DNA of 64,000 nucleotides from Bacteroidota bacterium (lineage in GTDB: Bacteria > Bacteroidota > Bacteroidia > Chitinophagales > Chitinophagaceae). Below, in pieces: positions 27,513 through 36,368 of this stretch (its first letter is position 1; every line of letters starts with the position of its first letter). The position numbers were made by a program, and so were the translations under genes. The notes beneath the pieces are model-generated. The model did no database searches. It saw only the letters and a list, made by a program, of their open reading frames with translations, and was not told the DNA's origin. The DNA lies in NCBI GenBank assembly GCA_947460595.1, contig CANHGS010000007.1, positions 62,001-126,000 on the forward strand. The letters run 5' to 3'.

Positions 27513-28586
27513 ATGGCAAACAAACATATTTTAATTGTACCCGGAGACGGAATTGGACAAGAAGTAACAGCTGTTGGTAAATTAGTCCTTGATAAGATTG
27601 CGGAAAAATTTGACCACTATTTTACGTATGATACGGCTTTGATTGGACACGTGGCCATTGAAGCTACTGGTAATCCTTTGCCAGATGAGTCTTTGGAGAA
27701 AATGCGTCAGTCAGACGCAGTACTTTTTGGTGCCGTTGGTCATCCCAAGTATGACAATGATCCTTCAGCCAAAGTAAGACCAGAACAAGGTTTGTTGAAA
27801 ATGCGCAAAGAATTGGGTCTATATGCCAATCTGCGGCCCATCAAATTATTTGACGAATTATTAAGTGCTTCCAGCATCAAACCCGAAATCTTAAAAGGTG
27901 CAGATATCTTATTTTTTAGAGAATTAACCGGTGATATCTATTTTGGTGAAAAAGGAAGGACTAATAATGGAGATACTGCCTATGACCATGCTGTCTATAG
28001 CCGCTTTGAAGTAGAAAGAATTGGTAGAAAAGCTTTTGAAGCTGCTAGAACGCGCAGAAAAAAATTATGCTCTGTAGACAAGGCCAATGTGTTAGAGACC
28101 AGCCGTCTTTGGAGAGAAGAAATTCAGAAATTGGCATTGGAATATCCTGACGTGGAAGTTGAACACCAATTTGTAGATAGTACCGCCATGCTGCTGATCA
28201 AAGACCCCACCAGGTTTGACGTAGTAGTTACAGCCAACCTATTTGGAGATATTCTTACTGATGAAGCATCTCAAATTGCCGGATCAATGGGTATGTTAGC
28301 TTCTGCCTCCATTGGAGATGGAACTGGTGTTTACGAACCCATCCATGGATCAGCCCATGATATTACTGGTAAGGGAGTAGCCAATCCTTTGGCTTCTATT
28401 TTATCCGTTGCCCTTTTATTGGATATCTCTTTTGGTATGAAAGCTGAATCCGAATTAGTGATTAGCGCGGTAGACAAAGTGTTAAAACAAGGGTTTAGAA
28501 CTAGGGATATTGCTGATGCCAATACCAGTCCTGAAAATATATTAGGAACTGCTGCCATGGGCGATGCGGTATTGAAATTCATTTAA
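27513..28586 (+). CDS. leuB: 3-isopropylmalate dehydrogenase
   Basis: NAD-dependent beta-decarboxylating dehydrogenase, 357 residues. It converts 3-isopropylmalate to 2-ketoisocaproate and, in the citramalate route, 3-methylmalate to 2-ketobutyrate. GDGIGQEV is the N-terminal motif. TANLFGDILTDEASQIAGS and GDGTGVYEPIHGSAHDI form the metal/substrate and NAD sites. Last gene of the operon, followed by a strong terminator. Confidence 0.93.
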   Translation: MANKHILIVPGDGIGQEVTAVGKLVLDKIAEKFDHYFTYDTALIGHVAIEATGNPLPDESLEKMRQSDAVLFGAVGHPKYDNDPSAKVRPEQGLLKMRKELGLYANLRPIKLFDELLSASSIKPEILKGADILFFRELTGDIYFGEKGRTNNGDTAYDHAVYSRFEVERIGRKAFEAARTRRKKLCSVDKANVLETSRLWREEIQKLALEYPDVEVEHQFVDSTAMLLIKDPTRFDVVVTANLFGDILTDEASQIAGSMGMLASASIGDGTGVYEPIHGSAHDITGKGVANPLASILSVALLLDISFGMKAESELVISAVDKVLKQGFRTRDIADANTSPENILGTAAMGDAVLKFI

Positions 28587-28609
28587 GCATTATCTAAAAA
28601 TAGATTGGT

Positions 28610-28642
28610 AAGAGGCTGTCTCAAAAGGGCAGCCTCTTTTTT
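28610..28642 (+). terminator. Rho-independent terminator after leuB
   Basis: AAGAGGCTG (28610-28618) pairs with CAGCCTCTT (28630-28638), extended inward by wobble pairs, and is followed directly by a run of T. This closes the leu operon. Confidence 0.85.
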
Positions 28643-28948
28643 GCTGTATTTTGTACAGCAGACAGGTTCTATTAACCGATATTTTGCCAGTTGTCCCTTG
28701 GTTGCACACCGGTCTTACATTTTATCATTTTTGTTACAAGGATTAGCAAATTGTTAAGAAATCAGCTCCTTTTCAATCCTGTATTGTGTTTCAGCCAAAT
28801 TTTAACCTGCATTAACCTTTGATTTATTACCACTTGTACCATCTTTTCTTTCTCTCCCTTCATTGCTCACAATCCAGTTTAATGGGCTTTGTACCTGTTT
28901 TACTTTTGTCTTGTTGCTTTGAAATTAAAAACCTTTAAAAATAAACAC
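28643..28948 (+). other. Intergenic region upstream of a small secreted protein gene
   Basis: About 300 bases, AT- and pyrimidine-rich, without a convincing gene. The only feature I can support is TACTTTTG at 28901-28908, an exact TAnnTTTG element. An in-frame upstream ATG at 28889 lies 5' of this element and is not a likely start. Confidence 0.5.
28901..28908 (+). promoter_or_regulatory. Candidate -7 promoter element
   Basis: TACTTTTG matches the Bacteroidota -7 consensus TAnnTTTG, 40 bases before the ATG at 28949. It supports the shorter reading of the downstream gene. Confidence 0.5.
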
Positions 28949-29386
28949 ATGAAAAATTTAGTTATTGCCACAATGATGCTGCTATTTATTGGAACCAGTG
29001 CTTTTGCAGCCACCAAGGATGCGCCCTTCAGATCTATCAATGCCCTGAAAAAAGCGTATGAGCAGTCCAATCAAATTACTTGGTCTAAGTATGATGCATA
29101 TCAGAAAGCAAGTTTAGTTGAGGCTGGAATGACTACTGAAATGTTTTATACCCTTGACGGAGATTTAATTGGTACCAGCAAGGTCTTTGCTTATGATAAG
29201 CTTCCTAAAAATGCCCTTAGTCAAATGGCAGTTAAATATGCTTATCCAGGGTTTGAATTAGTAAAATGTATTGAATTTGTAAACGCGGACAATGAAATCA
29301 ATTACTATCTGTCTTTGAGCGCTCTAAATGAAGACCTCTATTTGCAAGTAAATGAGGAAGGCCAGATTACAGAAATGAACAATTAA
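28949..29386 (+). CDS. Small secreted protein, PepSY-like fold possible
   Basis: 145-residue exported protein with signal peptide MKNLVIATMMLLFIGTSAFA. The mature part starts with INALKKAYEQSNQITWSKYD and continues as alternating strands (EMFYTLDGDLIGTSKVFAYD, EINYYLSLSALNEDLYLQVN). The layout resembles the small PepSY-like/BLIP-like periplasmic proteins common in Bacteroidota, but the match is only by pattern and no function can be given. The start at 28949 was chosen because it begins the signal peptide and lies downstream of the candidate promoter at 28901. It has its own terminator and is a single-gene unit. Confidence 0.7.
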   Translation: MKNLVIATMMLLFIGTSAFAATKDAPFRSINALKKAYEQSNQITWSKYDAYQKASLVEAGMTTEMFYTLDGDLIGTSKVFAYDKLPKNALSQMAVKYAYPGFELVKCIEFVNADNEINYYLSLSALNEDLYLQVNEEGQITEMNN

Positions 29387-29408
29387 TTGCCCTTAAATTT
29401 CAATATCC

Positions 29409-29438
29409 AAGCCAGCACCTAATTAGTGCTGGCTTTTT
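29409..29438 (+). terminator. Rho-independent terminator
   Basis: AAGCCAGCAC (29409-29418) pairs perfectly with GTGCTGGCTT (29426-29435) across a 7-base loop and runs into a T-tract. It ends the small secreted protein gene and isolates the molybdenum-cofactor operon downstream. Confidence 0.88.
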
Positions 29439-29569
29439 ATTTAATTTACTGTTGTCAGTAGTTTTAACCCTATATAACTTTTTAACCCTATTCTCTGAAT
29501 TCCTTTGGCAAACGAATTCGTAGATTGCCAATGTTATACGTAAAATTGTAGTCTAAATTTAGAAATGGC

Positions 29570-29992
29570 ATGAAGAAAAAATATCAGGTAATGCTTGTTT
29601 TGGCATTGTTTTTATTGGGAGCAAGCTCATTTGTTCAAACATTCAATCTTGCCAAAAGTATTGCTAGGGGTAAAGAAGTATATACTGCCAATTGCCAGAA
29701 CTGTCATATGGTTGATGGGAAAGGACTTACCGGCGCTTTTCCGCCCCTTGCTAAATCAGAATATCTGGCTAAACCTGCAGGTGAATTAATTGCTTATGTA
29801 CTCAAAGGGCAAACAGGAGAAATAAAAGTAAATGGAACGGTGTATAATGCAGTAATGCCTGCGCTAGATTATTTGACCGATGAACAAATTGCAGACATTT
29901 ATAATTATGTACGCAATAGTTGGGGGAATAAATCAGCCGTAGCCATTACCCCAGTCATGGTAGCTAAAAAAAGAACTGAATTAACTAATTAA
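29570..29992 (+). CDS. Secreted mono-haem cytochrome c (class I)
   Basis: 140-residue periplasmic c-type cytochrome with a signal peptide (MKKKYQVMLVLALFLLGASS). The haem site is NCQNCHMVDG, and the distal Met ligand is probably in NAVMPALDYL. DEQIADIYNYVRNSWGN is the usual C-terminal helix. The next gene, an XdhC-type factor, begins directly after its stop. This suggests the cytochrome takes electrons from a periplasmic molybdenum hydroxylase of the isoquinoline-oxidoreductase kind, whose genes are not in the window (inference). Confidence 0.87.
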   Translation: MKKKYQVMLVLALFLLGASSFVQTFNLAKSIARGKEVYTANCQNCHMVDGKGLTGAFPPLAKSEYLAKPAGELIAYVLKGQTGEIKVNGTVYNAVMPALDYLTDEQIADIYNYVRNSWGNKSAVAITPVMVAKKRTELTN

Positions 29993-31087
29993 ATGCAAGA
30001 ATCTAGCGCCATAGTTCAAGCGTATGATGCAGCAATTGCTGCTGGAGAAGCTTGCGCACTAGCCACCGTAGTATATGTAGAAGGCTCTTCCTATAGAAGG
30101 CCTGGAGCAAGAATGCTGGTAACCCATACCGGTCAAATGACAGGCGCAATTAGTGGCGGTTGCTTAGAAGGAGACGCGCTTAGAAAGGCAGTTTTAGCTA
30201 TTAATCAGGGGAAAAATAAGCTGGTTGTCTATGACACTACCGATGAGGAAGACGCAATTATTGGTATTCAATTGGGTTGTAATGGAATTGTCAGTATTCT
30301 ATTTGAACCTCTATTAGTAAATGATGCCAAACCCATTGAGGCCCTTAGGAAAACGTTACTAACAAGAACACCGCAATGGATTTGTACGGTTTATTCTATG
30401 AATCATGGGCAACATTTGGGAACCATGGATTTGGATGCTTTATCTGCCTCTTTGCAGGATCAAATGCTAGCCAATCAGATTCAACAGCAGGTAACATCTC
30501 AAGGTTCTACTCATTTTGAATTTCAGGTTGGGGAGAACCGGCAAATGTGTTTTTTAAATTTCTGTTTACCTCCCATTGCCTTATTTCTAGTAGGTGCTGG
30601 TAATGATGCAATTCCGGTTTTGAAAATGGCGCAACTCTTGGGTTGGAATACCACCCTGATTGACGGAAGGGTCACGCATGCAAACGTTCAGCGATTTCCT
30701 GAAGCTTCTGAAATTATGGTTGGTAAGCCAAAAGAAATTTTGGAAAAACTCATGGTGGATGACCGAACTGCCATTGTATTAATGACGCATAATTACCAGT
30801 ATGATTTAGCCCTGTTAGAAGGCCTACTTAGCTTGAATCTGCCCTATATTGGATTGTTGGGTCCATCAGGTAAACGAATCAGAATATTGTCAGAGATACA
30901 AGATAGAGGGTTAGATTTGTCTGGGCTAGATTTGGATAAGTTATATGGACCAACTGGATTGGATCTTGGTGCAGAAACGGCTAATCAAATTGCGCTTTCT
31001 ATTTGTGCAGAAATCATGTCTGTTATACATGGAACGCAGCCCATTCATTTGAAATTGAAAGATTCACCCATACATAATAGTCAATGA
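29993..31087 (+). CDS. XdhC/CoxI family molybdoenzyme maturation factor
   Basis: 364-residue member of the XdhC/CoxI family, which loads sulfurated molybdenum cofactor into xanthine-dehydrogenase-type enzymes. The N-terminal XdhC domain has ATVVYVEGSSYRRPGARMLV and GAISGGCLEGDALRKAV. The C-terminal Rossmann domain has FLVGAGNDAIPVLKMAQLLG and LMTHNYQYDLALLEGLL. The ATG follows the cytochrome stop without a gap and its own stop overlaps the next gene (ATGA at 31084). It implies that the cell has a molybdenum hydroxylase, but none is encoded here. Confidence 0.88.
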   Translation: MQESSAIVQAYDAAIAAGEACALATVVYVEGSSYRRPGARMLVTHTGQMTGAISGGCLEGDALRKAVLAINQGKNKLVVYDTTDEEDAIIGIQLGCNGIVSILFEPLLVNDAKPIEALRKTLLTRTPQWICTVYSMNHGQHLGTMDLDALSASLQDQMLANQIQQQVTSQGSTHFEFQVGENRQMCFLNFCLPPIALFLVGAGNDAIPVLKMAQLLGWNTTLIDGRVTHANVQRFPEASEIMVGKPKEILEKLMVDDRTAIVLMTHNYQYDLALLEGLLSLNLPYIGLLGPSGKRIRILSEIQDRGLDLSGLDLDKLYGPTGLDLGAETANQIALSICAEIMSVIHGTQPIHLKLKDSPIHNSQ

Positions 31088-31692
31088 AATTAGGTGTGGT
31101 CATATTGGCAGCTGGTGCGGCCTCTAGAATAGGCATGGCAAAAATGTTATTGCCTTATGCAGGTCAGACCATCTTGGGGCATATTGTTCAAGAAGTTCAA
31201 GCCCTGGACCCCGCAACTATTTGTTTGGTAACAGGCAAATATTCCAATGAAATACAAATGGCTTTAGGCGCTACTTCAGTAGATATAAGGCCATTTTCAA
31301 ATTGGCAAGCAGGAATGGCCGCCTCTATTAAATTTGGAATGGCGTGTATACTGGAAAAAGAGCCCAATATTGATGCTATTTTGTTTGTTGTGAGTGATCA
31401 ACCCTTTTTAGAAAGGCAATTATTGTTTAGAATGGTCAAAGCATTTCAAGAGACAGGTAAGGGAATAGTGGCAGCACAATATCAAGAACAATTTGGGACC
31501 CCTGTTTTGTTTCACGCAAGGTATATACCTCAAATTAGTAATTTGGAAGGTGACAGAGGCGCCAAGAAATTAGTAGAACATCAATTAGACAACTTAGCTT
31601 TGGTTGATTTTCCATTAGGGGCGTTTGATATTGATACGGTGGAGGATTATGCACAATTTCAACTACTACTAAAACAACAAGATGCTCATTGA
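31084..31692 (+). CDS. mocA: MocA-like molybdenum cofactor nucleotidyltransferase
   Basis: 202-residue MobA/MocA-type nucleotidyltransferase with the NTP-binding signature ILAAGAASRIGMAKMLLPY at the N-terminus, FVVSDQPFLERQLLFRMV in the middle and VDFPLGAFDIDTVEDY at the end. Members next to XdhC usually act as molybdopterin cytidylyltransferases, giving the cytosine dinucleotide cofactor of xanthine-oxidase-family enzymes. Cytidyl specificity is inferred from this pairing. It overlaps xdhC by 4 bases and moaA by 11. Confidence 0.8.
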   Translation: MKLGVVILAAGAASRIGMAKMLLPYAGQTILGHIVQEVQALDPATICLVTGKYSNEIQMALGATSVDIRPFSNWQAGMAASIKFGMACILEKEPNIDAILFVVSDQPFLERQLLFRMVKAFQETGKGIVAAQYQEQFGTPVLFHARYIPQISNLEGDRGAKKLVEHQLDNLALVDFPLGAFDIDTVEDYAQFQLLLKQQDAH

Positions 31693-32662
31693 TCAGCACC
31701 ACCGTATACATGATTATTTGCGAATTTCCTTAACGGATAATTGCAATCTGAGGTGTTTTTATTGTATGCCCAATGAAGACTATCATTTCATGCCCCATCA
31801 ACAATTGATGCAGCCAGATGAAATTTTCAAGATTGCCAAGACCTTTGTGAATCTTGGGGTAAAGAAAATTAGATTAACGGGGGGAGAACCCTTGGTTAGA
31901 AAAGACGCAGCAGCAATCATTGAATCCTTGGGTAGTCTTGGAGTAGATTTATCCATAACTACCAATGGAACTAGGGTAGATTTATTTTTAGATCAATTGC
32001 AAGCAGCAGCCATCAGGTCTGTCAATATTAGTCTTGATAGTTTGCAAAGAGAAAAGTTTCAATTGATTACAGGAAGAGACTTATTTCTAAAAGTGCAAGA
32101 AAATATAGCGGCCTTAATGCAAAGAGGATTTAAGATTAAGCTAAATGTGGTGGTGGTAAAAGGCTTAAATGATCAGGAAATAATGGACTTTGTAAAACTG
32201 ACCAAGGACCAACCTATTACAGTTCGCTTTATTGAGTTTATGCCCTTTGATGGGAATAAATGGAATAGTGATAAATTAGTTACTTGGCAAGAAATGCTAC
32301 AACTAATAGGGAGTCAATATTTGTTATCGCCCATTGCCACTGCAGCTAACGATACCAGCAAATATTATGCAGTGGACGGTCATCAAGGAAATTTGGCATT
32401 TATCACAACTATGAGTGCGCCTTTTTGTAGTACTTGTAATAGAATTAGGCTTACAGCCGATGGTAAGATTAAGAATTGTCTTTTTTCTGAGTCTGAATCA
32501 GACTTATTAGGAACGCTAAGGGCTGGTGGGGATTTGACCCAATTAATTCAATCTTCCATCTGGGATAAGCACGCAGCATTGGGTGGACAATTTTCAAAGG
32601 ATTTTGAGAAAATAGATGCCAATAGTCTTCATAATAGAAGTATGATTGCCATTGGTGGATAA
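31682..32662 (+). CDS. moaA: GTP 3',8-cyclase MoaA
   Basis: Radical SAM enzyme for the first step of molybdopterin synthesis. The N-terminal cluster is in DNCNLRCFYCMPNEDY. The C-terminal cluster is CSTCNRIRLTADGKIKNCLF. The chain ends in the double glycine (SMIAIGG) that family members need for activity. At 326 residues it is full length. The start at 31682 lies inside the mocA end, an 11-base overlap. Confidence 0.94.
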   Translation: MLIDQHHRIHDYLRISLTDNCNLRCFYCMPNEDYHFMPHQQLMQPDEIFKIAKTFVNLGVKKIRLTGGEPLVRKDAAAIIESLGSLGVDLSITTNGTRVDLFLDQLQAAAIRSVNISLDSLQREKFQLITGRDLFLKVQENIAALMQRGFKIKLNVVVVKGLNDQEIMDFVKLTKDQPITVRFIEFMPFDGNKWNSDKLVTWQEMLQLIGSQYLLSPIATAANDTSKYYAVDGHQGNLAFITTMSAPFCSTCNRIRLTADGKIKNCLFSESESDLLGTLRAGGDLTQLIQSSIWDKHAALGGQFSKDFEKIDANSLHNRSMIAIGG

Positions 32663-32671
32663 AACAATAAC

Positions 32672-33844
32672 ATGATTTCAGTAGCAGAAGCTAGAAATAG
32701 GATCCAAGCCCATAGTCATACCTTAGGCCCCATTGTATTGCCAATAACGCAAGCTGTAGGTCATGTTTTAGTGGATGATTTACTTAGTCAAACAGACATA
32801 CCCTCTTTTAAGCAGTCTTCTATGGATGGTTATGCCATTAGGTGGGAAGAGCGTGATCAAACTTTGTGCATACAAGATGAATTACCTGCCGGCAGTCTAC
32901 GAGTTTTGAAATTGGATCTTGGTGCAACTATTAAAGTATTTACAGGTGGCCCCATTCCAGAATTTGCCGATACTGTTGTGCAAAAAGAATGGGTAGAACA
33001 AAAAGAGGGAAAAATTAAAATTCAGTTAGAAAAATTGGAGTTTGGCATGCATATTCGTATGCCAGGGTCAGAAATAACCCAACAAGCTTTGGCCTTGCCA
33101 GCTGGAAAAGTTATTACAGCAAGTATGGTGGGGTTTATTGCCAGTATGGGTTTTGATGCGCTTAAAGTCTATCCTAAGCCAAGTATAGCCATTGTCATTA
33201 CCGGAAATGAATTAGTGGCTCCAGGTAATCCCTTATTACCTGGTCAAGTATATGAATCCAATTCTTACGCATTAACAGCGTTGCTAAAAGAACAGGGAAT
33301 TAATCATATTAATGTTTTTCATGCAAAAGACCATTTGGAAGAAACCGCCTTTACGCTAGCATTAGCCTTGGTTAATCATGATTTGGTTTTACTAACTGGT
33401 GGTGTAAGTGTGGGGGATTATGATTTTGTGGTGCAGGCATGTTTGCAAGTAGGGGTAGAACAGGTATTCCATCGCGTTGCGCAAAAACCGGGAAAGCCCA
33501 TTTTCTTTGGACTTCAAGGCGAAAAATTGATTTTTGGCTTACCGGGTAATCCGGCATCTGTTATGAGTTGCTTTAGGCAATATGTAATACCAGCTATGCA
33601 ATTGATGTCTGGAAAATCATTGGAAGAACCTGTTATGGGAAAACTAAAACATAGTTATGAAAAGCAGTCCAATCTTTGTTTTTTTCTAAAGGGGAGGGTG
33701 GATAACGGAATTGTATCCATACTTGGAGGGCAAGCTTCTTACCAACAACATAGTTTTGTGCAAGCCAATTGTTGGATAGAATTAGACGCACATCAGCAAA
33801 TATTTGAACAATCCTGCATGGTTAAATTGCATCCTTTCCATTAA
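32672..33844 (+). CDS. moeA: Molybdopterin molybdenumtransferase MoeA
   Basis: 390-residue enzyme that inserts molybdate into adenylated molybdopterin. Typical segments are PSFKQSSMDGYAIRW near the N-terminus, VFTGGPIPEFADTVVQKEW, LTGGVSVGDYDFVVQA and FGLPGNPASVMSCF. The four-domain length is normal. It follows moaA by 9 bases and precedes the TauE-like gene by 9. Confidence 0.93.
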   Translation: MISVAEARNRIQAHSHTLGPIVLPITQAVGHVLVDDLLSQTDIPSFKQSSMDGYAIRWEERDQTLCIQDELPAGSLRVLKLDLGATIKVFTGGPIPEFADTVVQKEWVEQKEGKIKIQLEKLEFGMHIRMPGSEITQQALALPAGKVITASMVGFIASMGFDALKVYPKPSIAIVITGNELVAPGNPLLPGQVYESNSYALTALLKEQGINHINVFHAKDHLEETAFTLALALVNHDLVLLTGGVSVGDYDFVVQACLQVGVEQVFHRVAQKPGKPIFFGLQGEKLIFGLPGNPASVMSCFRQYVIPAMQLMSGKSLEEPVMGKLKHSYEKQSNLCFFLKGRVDNGIVSILGGQASYQQHSFVQANCWIELDAHQQIFEQSCMVKLHPFH

Positions 33845-33853
33845 ATTTAGACC

Positions 33854-34585
33854 ATGGATCAATTACTCATCATCTATGCCAGTTGCTTCTTTTTAGTAGC
33901 CATGCTCTATGCCTCAGTAGGACATGGTGGTGCAAGTGGTTATTTGGCCTTGATGGCATTATTTGGATTTGCTCCTTTGGTCATGAAGCCCACTGCGCTA
34001 GTCTTAAATTTGCTTGTTTCTTTTGTAGCATTTCTTTCCTTTTACAAAGCCCAATATTTTAGACCAAAATTATTATGGCCTCTTATTCTAGGCTCTATTC
34101 CATCTGCTTATTTAGGTGCCATAATTCCTTTGCCAGATGCTTGGTACAAGAAAATATTGGCATTGATTTTATTATTATCGGTACTAAGGTTGTTGACAAA
34201 TGCATCTCAAGCAATTAGCAAGTCAACTCCACGTTTCTGGATGCTATTTTTAATTGGTGCTGGTATTGGATTATTGTCAGGTATGATTGGCATGGGTGGC
34301 GGAATCTTGTTGTCTCCCATTTTGATTCTTGCTGGATGGGCCAATCAAAAAGAAACGGCAGCCATCAGTGCTGTTTTCATATTTTTAAACTCCTTAGCAG
34401 GCTTGGGTGGTCAATTTCAAAAAGGATTTGATCTTGCTCCGGACATGCTTTGGATAGCTGCAACCGTTCTGGCAGGGGGATGGTTAGGGTCCAGTATTGG
34501 AGCCAAAAAAGTACCCATTGGACAAATGAAATGGTTATTGGCAACCGTATTAATTATGGCAGTTGGAAAACTGTTTTTTACCTAA
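33854..34585 (+). CDS. TauE/SafE-family membrane transporter
   Basis: 243-residue membrane protein of the TauE/SafE (DUF81) family with about eight hydrophobic segments. The two internally repeated glycine motifs are VGHGGASGYLALMALFG and GMIGMGGGILLSPILI. Family members move small sulfur-containing anions such as sulfite or sulfoacetate, but the substrate here is unknown. Its place inside a molybdenum-cofactor operon lacking any molybdate transporter raises the possibility of an oxyanion or sulfur role tied to cofactor synthesis (inference). Confidence 0.85.
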   Translation: MDQLLIIYASCFFLVAMLYASVGHGGASGYLALMALFGFAPLVMKPTALVLNLLVSFVAFLSFYKAQYFRPKLLWPLILGSIPSAYLGAIIPLPDAWYKKILALILLLSVLRLLTNASQAISKSTPRFWMLFLIGAGIGLLSGMIGMGGGILLSPILILAGWANQKETAAISAVFIFLNSLAGLGGQFQKGFDLAPDMLWIAATVLAGGWLGSSIGAKKVPIGQMKWLLATVLIMAVGKLFFT

Positions 34586-34604
34586 ATAGTAATCAACAAT
34601 TAAA

Positions 34605-34832
34605 ATGGAACTTTTGATTTTTGGGTCTTTAACAGATATCATTGGAACAGATAAACTTGTGCTGGAAAATCCGCTAGACACTGAGTTGCTGAAAGCTAGT
34701 CTGCTAAAAAAATATCCAAGTTTAGAGCAAACGAATTATTTTTTAGCCCTTAATAAAATCATGGTTCAAGAAAAAAAACCTTTACAGGAGGGTGATGTGG
34801 TGGCATTGATGCCAGCATTTTCAGGAGGATAA
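34605..34832 (+). CDS. moaD: Molybdopterin synthase sulfur-carrier subunit MoaD
   Basis: 75-residue ubiquitin-like sulfur carrier ending in the required Gly-Gly (MPAFSGG), which is adenylated and then thiocarboxylated. The body has the beta-grasp pattern (MELLIFGSLTDIIGTDKLVL, LALNKIMVQEKKPLQEGDVV). The codons for the final Ser-Gly-Gly form the AGGAGG ribosome-binding site of the next gene, moeB, which encodes its activating enzyme. Confidence 0.92.
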   Translation: MELLIFGSLTDIIGTDKLVLENPLDTELLKASLLKKYPSLEQTNYFLALNKIMVQEKKPLQEGDVVALMPAFSGG

Positions 34833-34835
34833 AAT

Positions 34836-35927
34836 TTGAAGCATCAGCAAAAATATATTAGACAAATGATCCTTCCTGGTTTTGGGCTAGCAGCACAAGA
34901 AAAATTGGATAGAGCAAAGGTGTTGATAGTGGGCATGGGAGCTTTGGGATGCCCAGCCTTACAATATTTGGTAGGTGCTGGGGTGGGCCAGATTGGAATA
35001 GTAGACCCAGATACCATTAGTGAAAGCAATTTACATAGGCAGTTATTGTATGGGCAAGCAGATATTAGAAAAAGCAAAGTGGCTATAGCTGCTGACGCTA
35101 TGCGTTTGCAAAACCCAACAATACAAATAACCACCTATCCTATAGCGCTTGAAAGAAAGAATGCATTGGAATTAATGGAAGGCTATGATTTGGTGATTGA
35201 TGCAACAGATAATTTTCAAGCAAAATATATACTCAATGACGCGGCAGCTATCTTAAAAATTCCTTTGATCTATGGTGCCGTTTCGCGTTATCAAGGACAA
35301 GTATCTGTTTTCCATTTTCCAGACAAGGAGGGTATCTGTTTTAGCTATAGAGATTTATTTCCCATTGAGCCTTCTGATACTATTGCTGGAAGCTGCGAAA
35401 GCTTGGGTGTGATTGGCGTATTGCCTGGTATCATTGGTTGTTTACAAGCGGCTGAAGCTATTAAAATCATTACAGGAATTGGAAGGTCTTTGGCAGGACG
35501 ACTGTATACCCATGACTTTTTGGAAACCAGTAATTATGAAATTGCCATTTTGAAAAATAAAAATGTACAACCATTAACTAGGGACGCGTTTTTGATTGCT
35601 GAAAATCAGATTACCGAGGATTGGGAGGAAATAGACGTAGATGAAATTTCGGTAGAAGCATTTTTAGATCTTCAAAAAAATAGTCAAGTATATGTATTGG
35701 ATGTAAGAGAAAGAGAAGAGTATCCGCCTATTGATTTTTCAGACGCACAGATTCCCATGTCTGAACTCTTGCAGCATATAGACAGATTACCCAATAAAGA
35801 CATTTATATTATTTGTCATCAAGGAATCAGAAGTGTTTATGCCGCACAATTGATTCAAGCAAATAAAGGCCTTAAAACATATAGTATAAAAGGAGGGATT
35901 ACCGCCTACTTTAATAAATTATCATGA
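34836..35927 (+). CDS. moeB: MoeB/ThiF-type adenylyltransferase with C-terminal rhodanese
   Basis: 363-residue fusion. Residues 1-255 form the E1-like adenylating domain (VLIVGMGALGCPALQYLVGA, then DATDNFQAKYILND). Residues about 270-363 form a rhodanese domain with the catalytic Cys327 in IICHQGIRSVYAAQL. It should adenylate the MoaD C-terminus and supply sulfur. The zinc-binding CxxC pairs usual in MoeB are absent: where CYRCLFP is typical this protein has SYRDLFP, and no second CxxC is seen before the rhodanese domain. The start is TTG with AGGAGG just upstream; the stop overlaps moaE (ATGA). Confidence 0.88.
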   Translation: MKHQQKYIRQMILPGFGLAAQEKLDRAKVLIVGMGALGCPALQYLVGAGVGQIGIVDPDTISESNLHRQLLYGQADIRKSKVAIAADAMRLQNPTIQITTYPIALERKNALELMEGYDLVIDATDNFQAKYILNDAAAILKIPLIYGAVSRYQGQVSVFHFPDKEGICFSYRDLFPIEPSDTIAGSCESLGVIGVLPGIIGCLQAAEAIKIITGIGRSLAGRLYTHDFLETSNYEIAILKNKNVQPLTRDAFLIAENQITEDWEEIDVDEISVEAFLDLQKNSQVYVLDVREREEYPPIDFSDAQIPMSELLQHIDRLPNKDIYIICHQGIRSVYAAQLIQANKGLKTYSIKGGITAYFNKLS

Positions 35928-36367
35928 TGGAAAAAACACCCAAAAATATATTCTTTGAAGGCCCTATTCCTGCTCAGAAAATTGCCGATGATATTCAAAA
36001 ACATGCTTCCAAAAAAGACATTGGTGCCCATAGTATCTTTTTGGGACAGGTAAGAGAAGACCAAATAGGTGATGGTCAGGTAGCAGCTATTGATTATACC
36101 TGTTATCAGGAAATGGCATTAGAGAAAATGCATCAAATTAGGGAATCCCTTTTTTCCAAATATGCACTAACCTGTATGCATGTGCATCATAGTTTGGGTA
36201 GGGTGGCAGTGGGAGAAATTTGTTTGTTTGTTTTTGTATCTTCCAAACATCGCCAAGCGGCAATAGAAGCTTGTACGGAATTGGTGGAATCCATCAAAAA
36301 AGAATTGCCAATCTGGGGTAAAGAAATATTGAATAATCAGGCAAGCGTCTGGAAACAAAATCAGTAA
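35924..36367 (+). CDS. moaE: Molybdopterin synthase catalytic subunit MoaE
   Basis: 147-residue catalytic subunit that transfers sulfur from MoaD thiocarboxylate to precursor Z. Typical segments are GAHSIFLGQVREDQIGDGQV, HHSLGRVAVGEICLFVFVSS and VESIKKELPIWGKEIL, with the active-site lysines in the last. It overlaps moeB by 4 bases and precedes the moaCB gene by one base. Confidence 0.92.
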   Translation: MMEKTPKNIFFEGPIPAQKIADDIQKHASKKDIGAHSIFLGQVREDQIGDGQVAAIDYTCYQEMALEKMHQIRESLFSKYALTCMHVHHSLGRVAVGEICLFVFVSSKHRQAAIEACTELVESIKKELPIWGKEILNNQASVWKQNQ

Positions 36368-36368
36368 T

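Noticed and set aside
28889-28948. Longer reading of the small secreted protein from 28889
   Set aside because: It would place translation before the TACTTTTG promoter element and ahead of a complete signal peptide starting at 28949.
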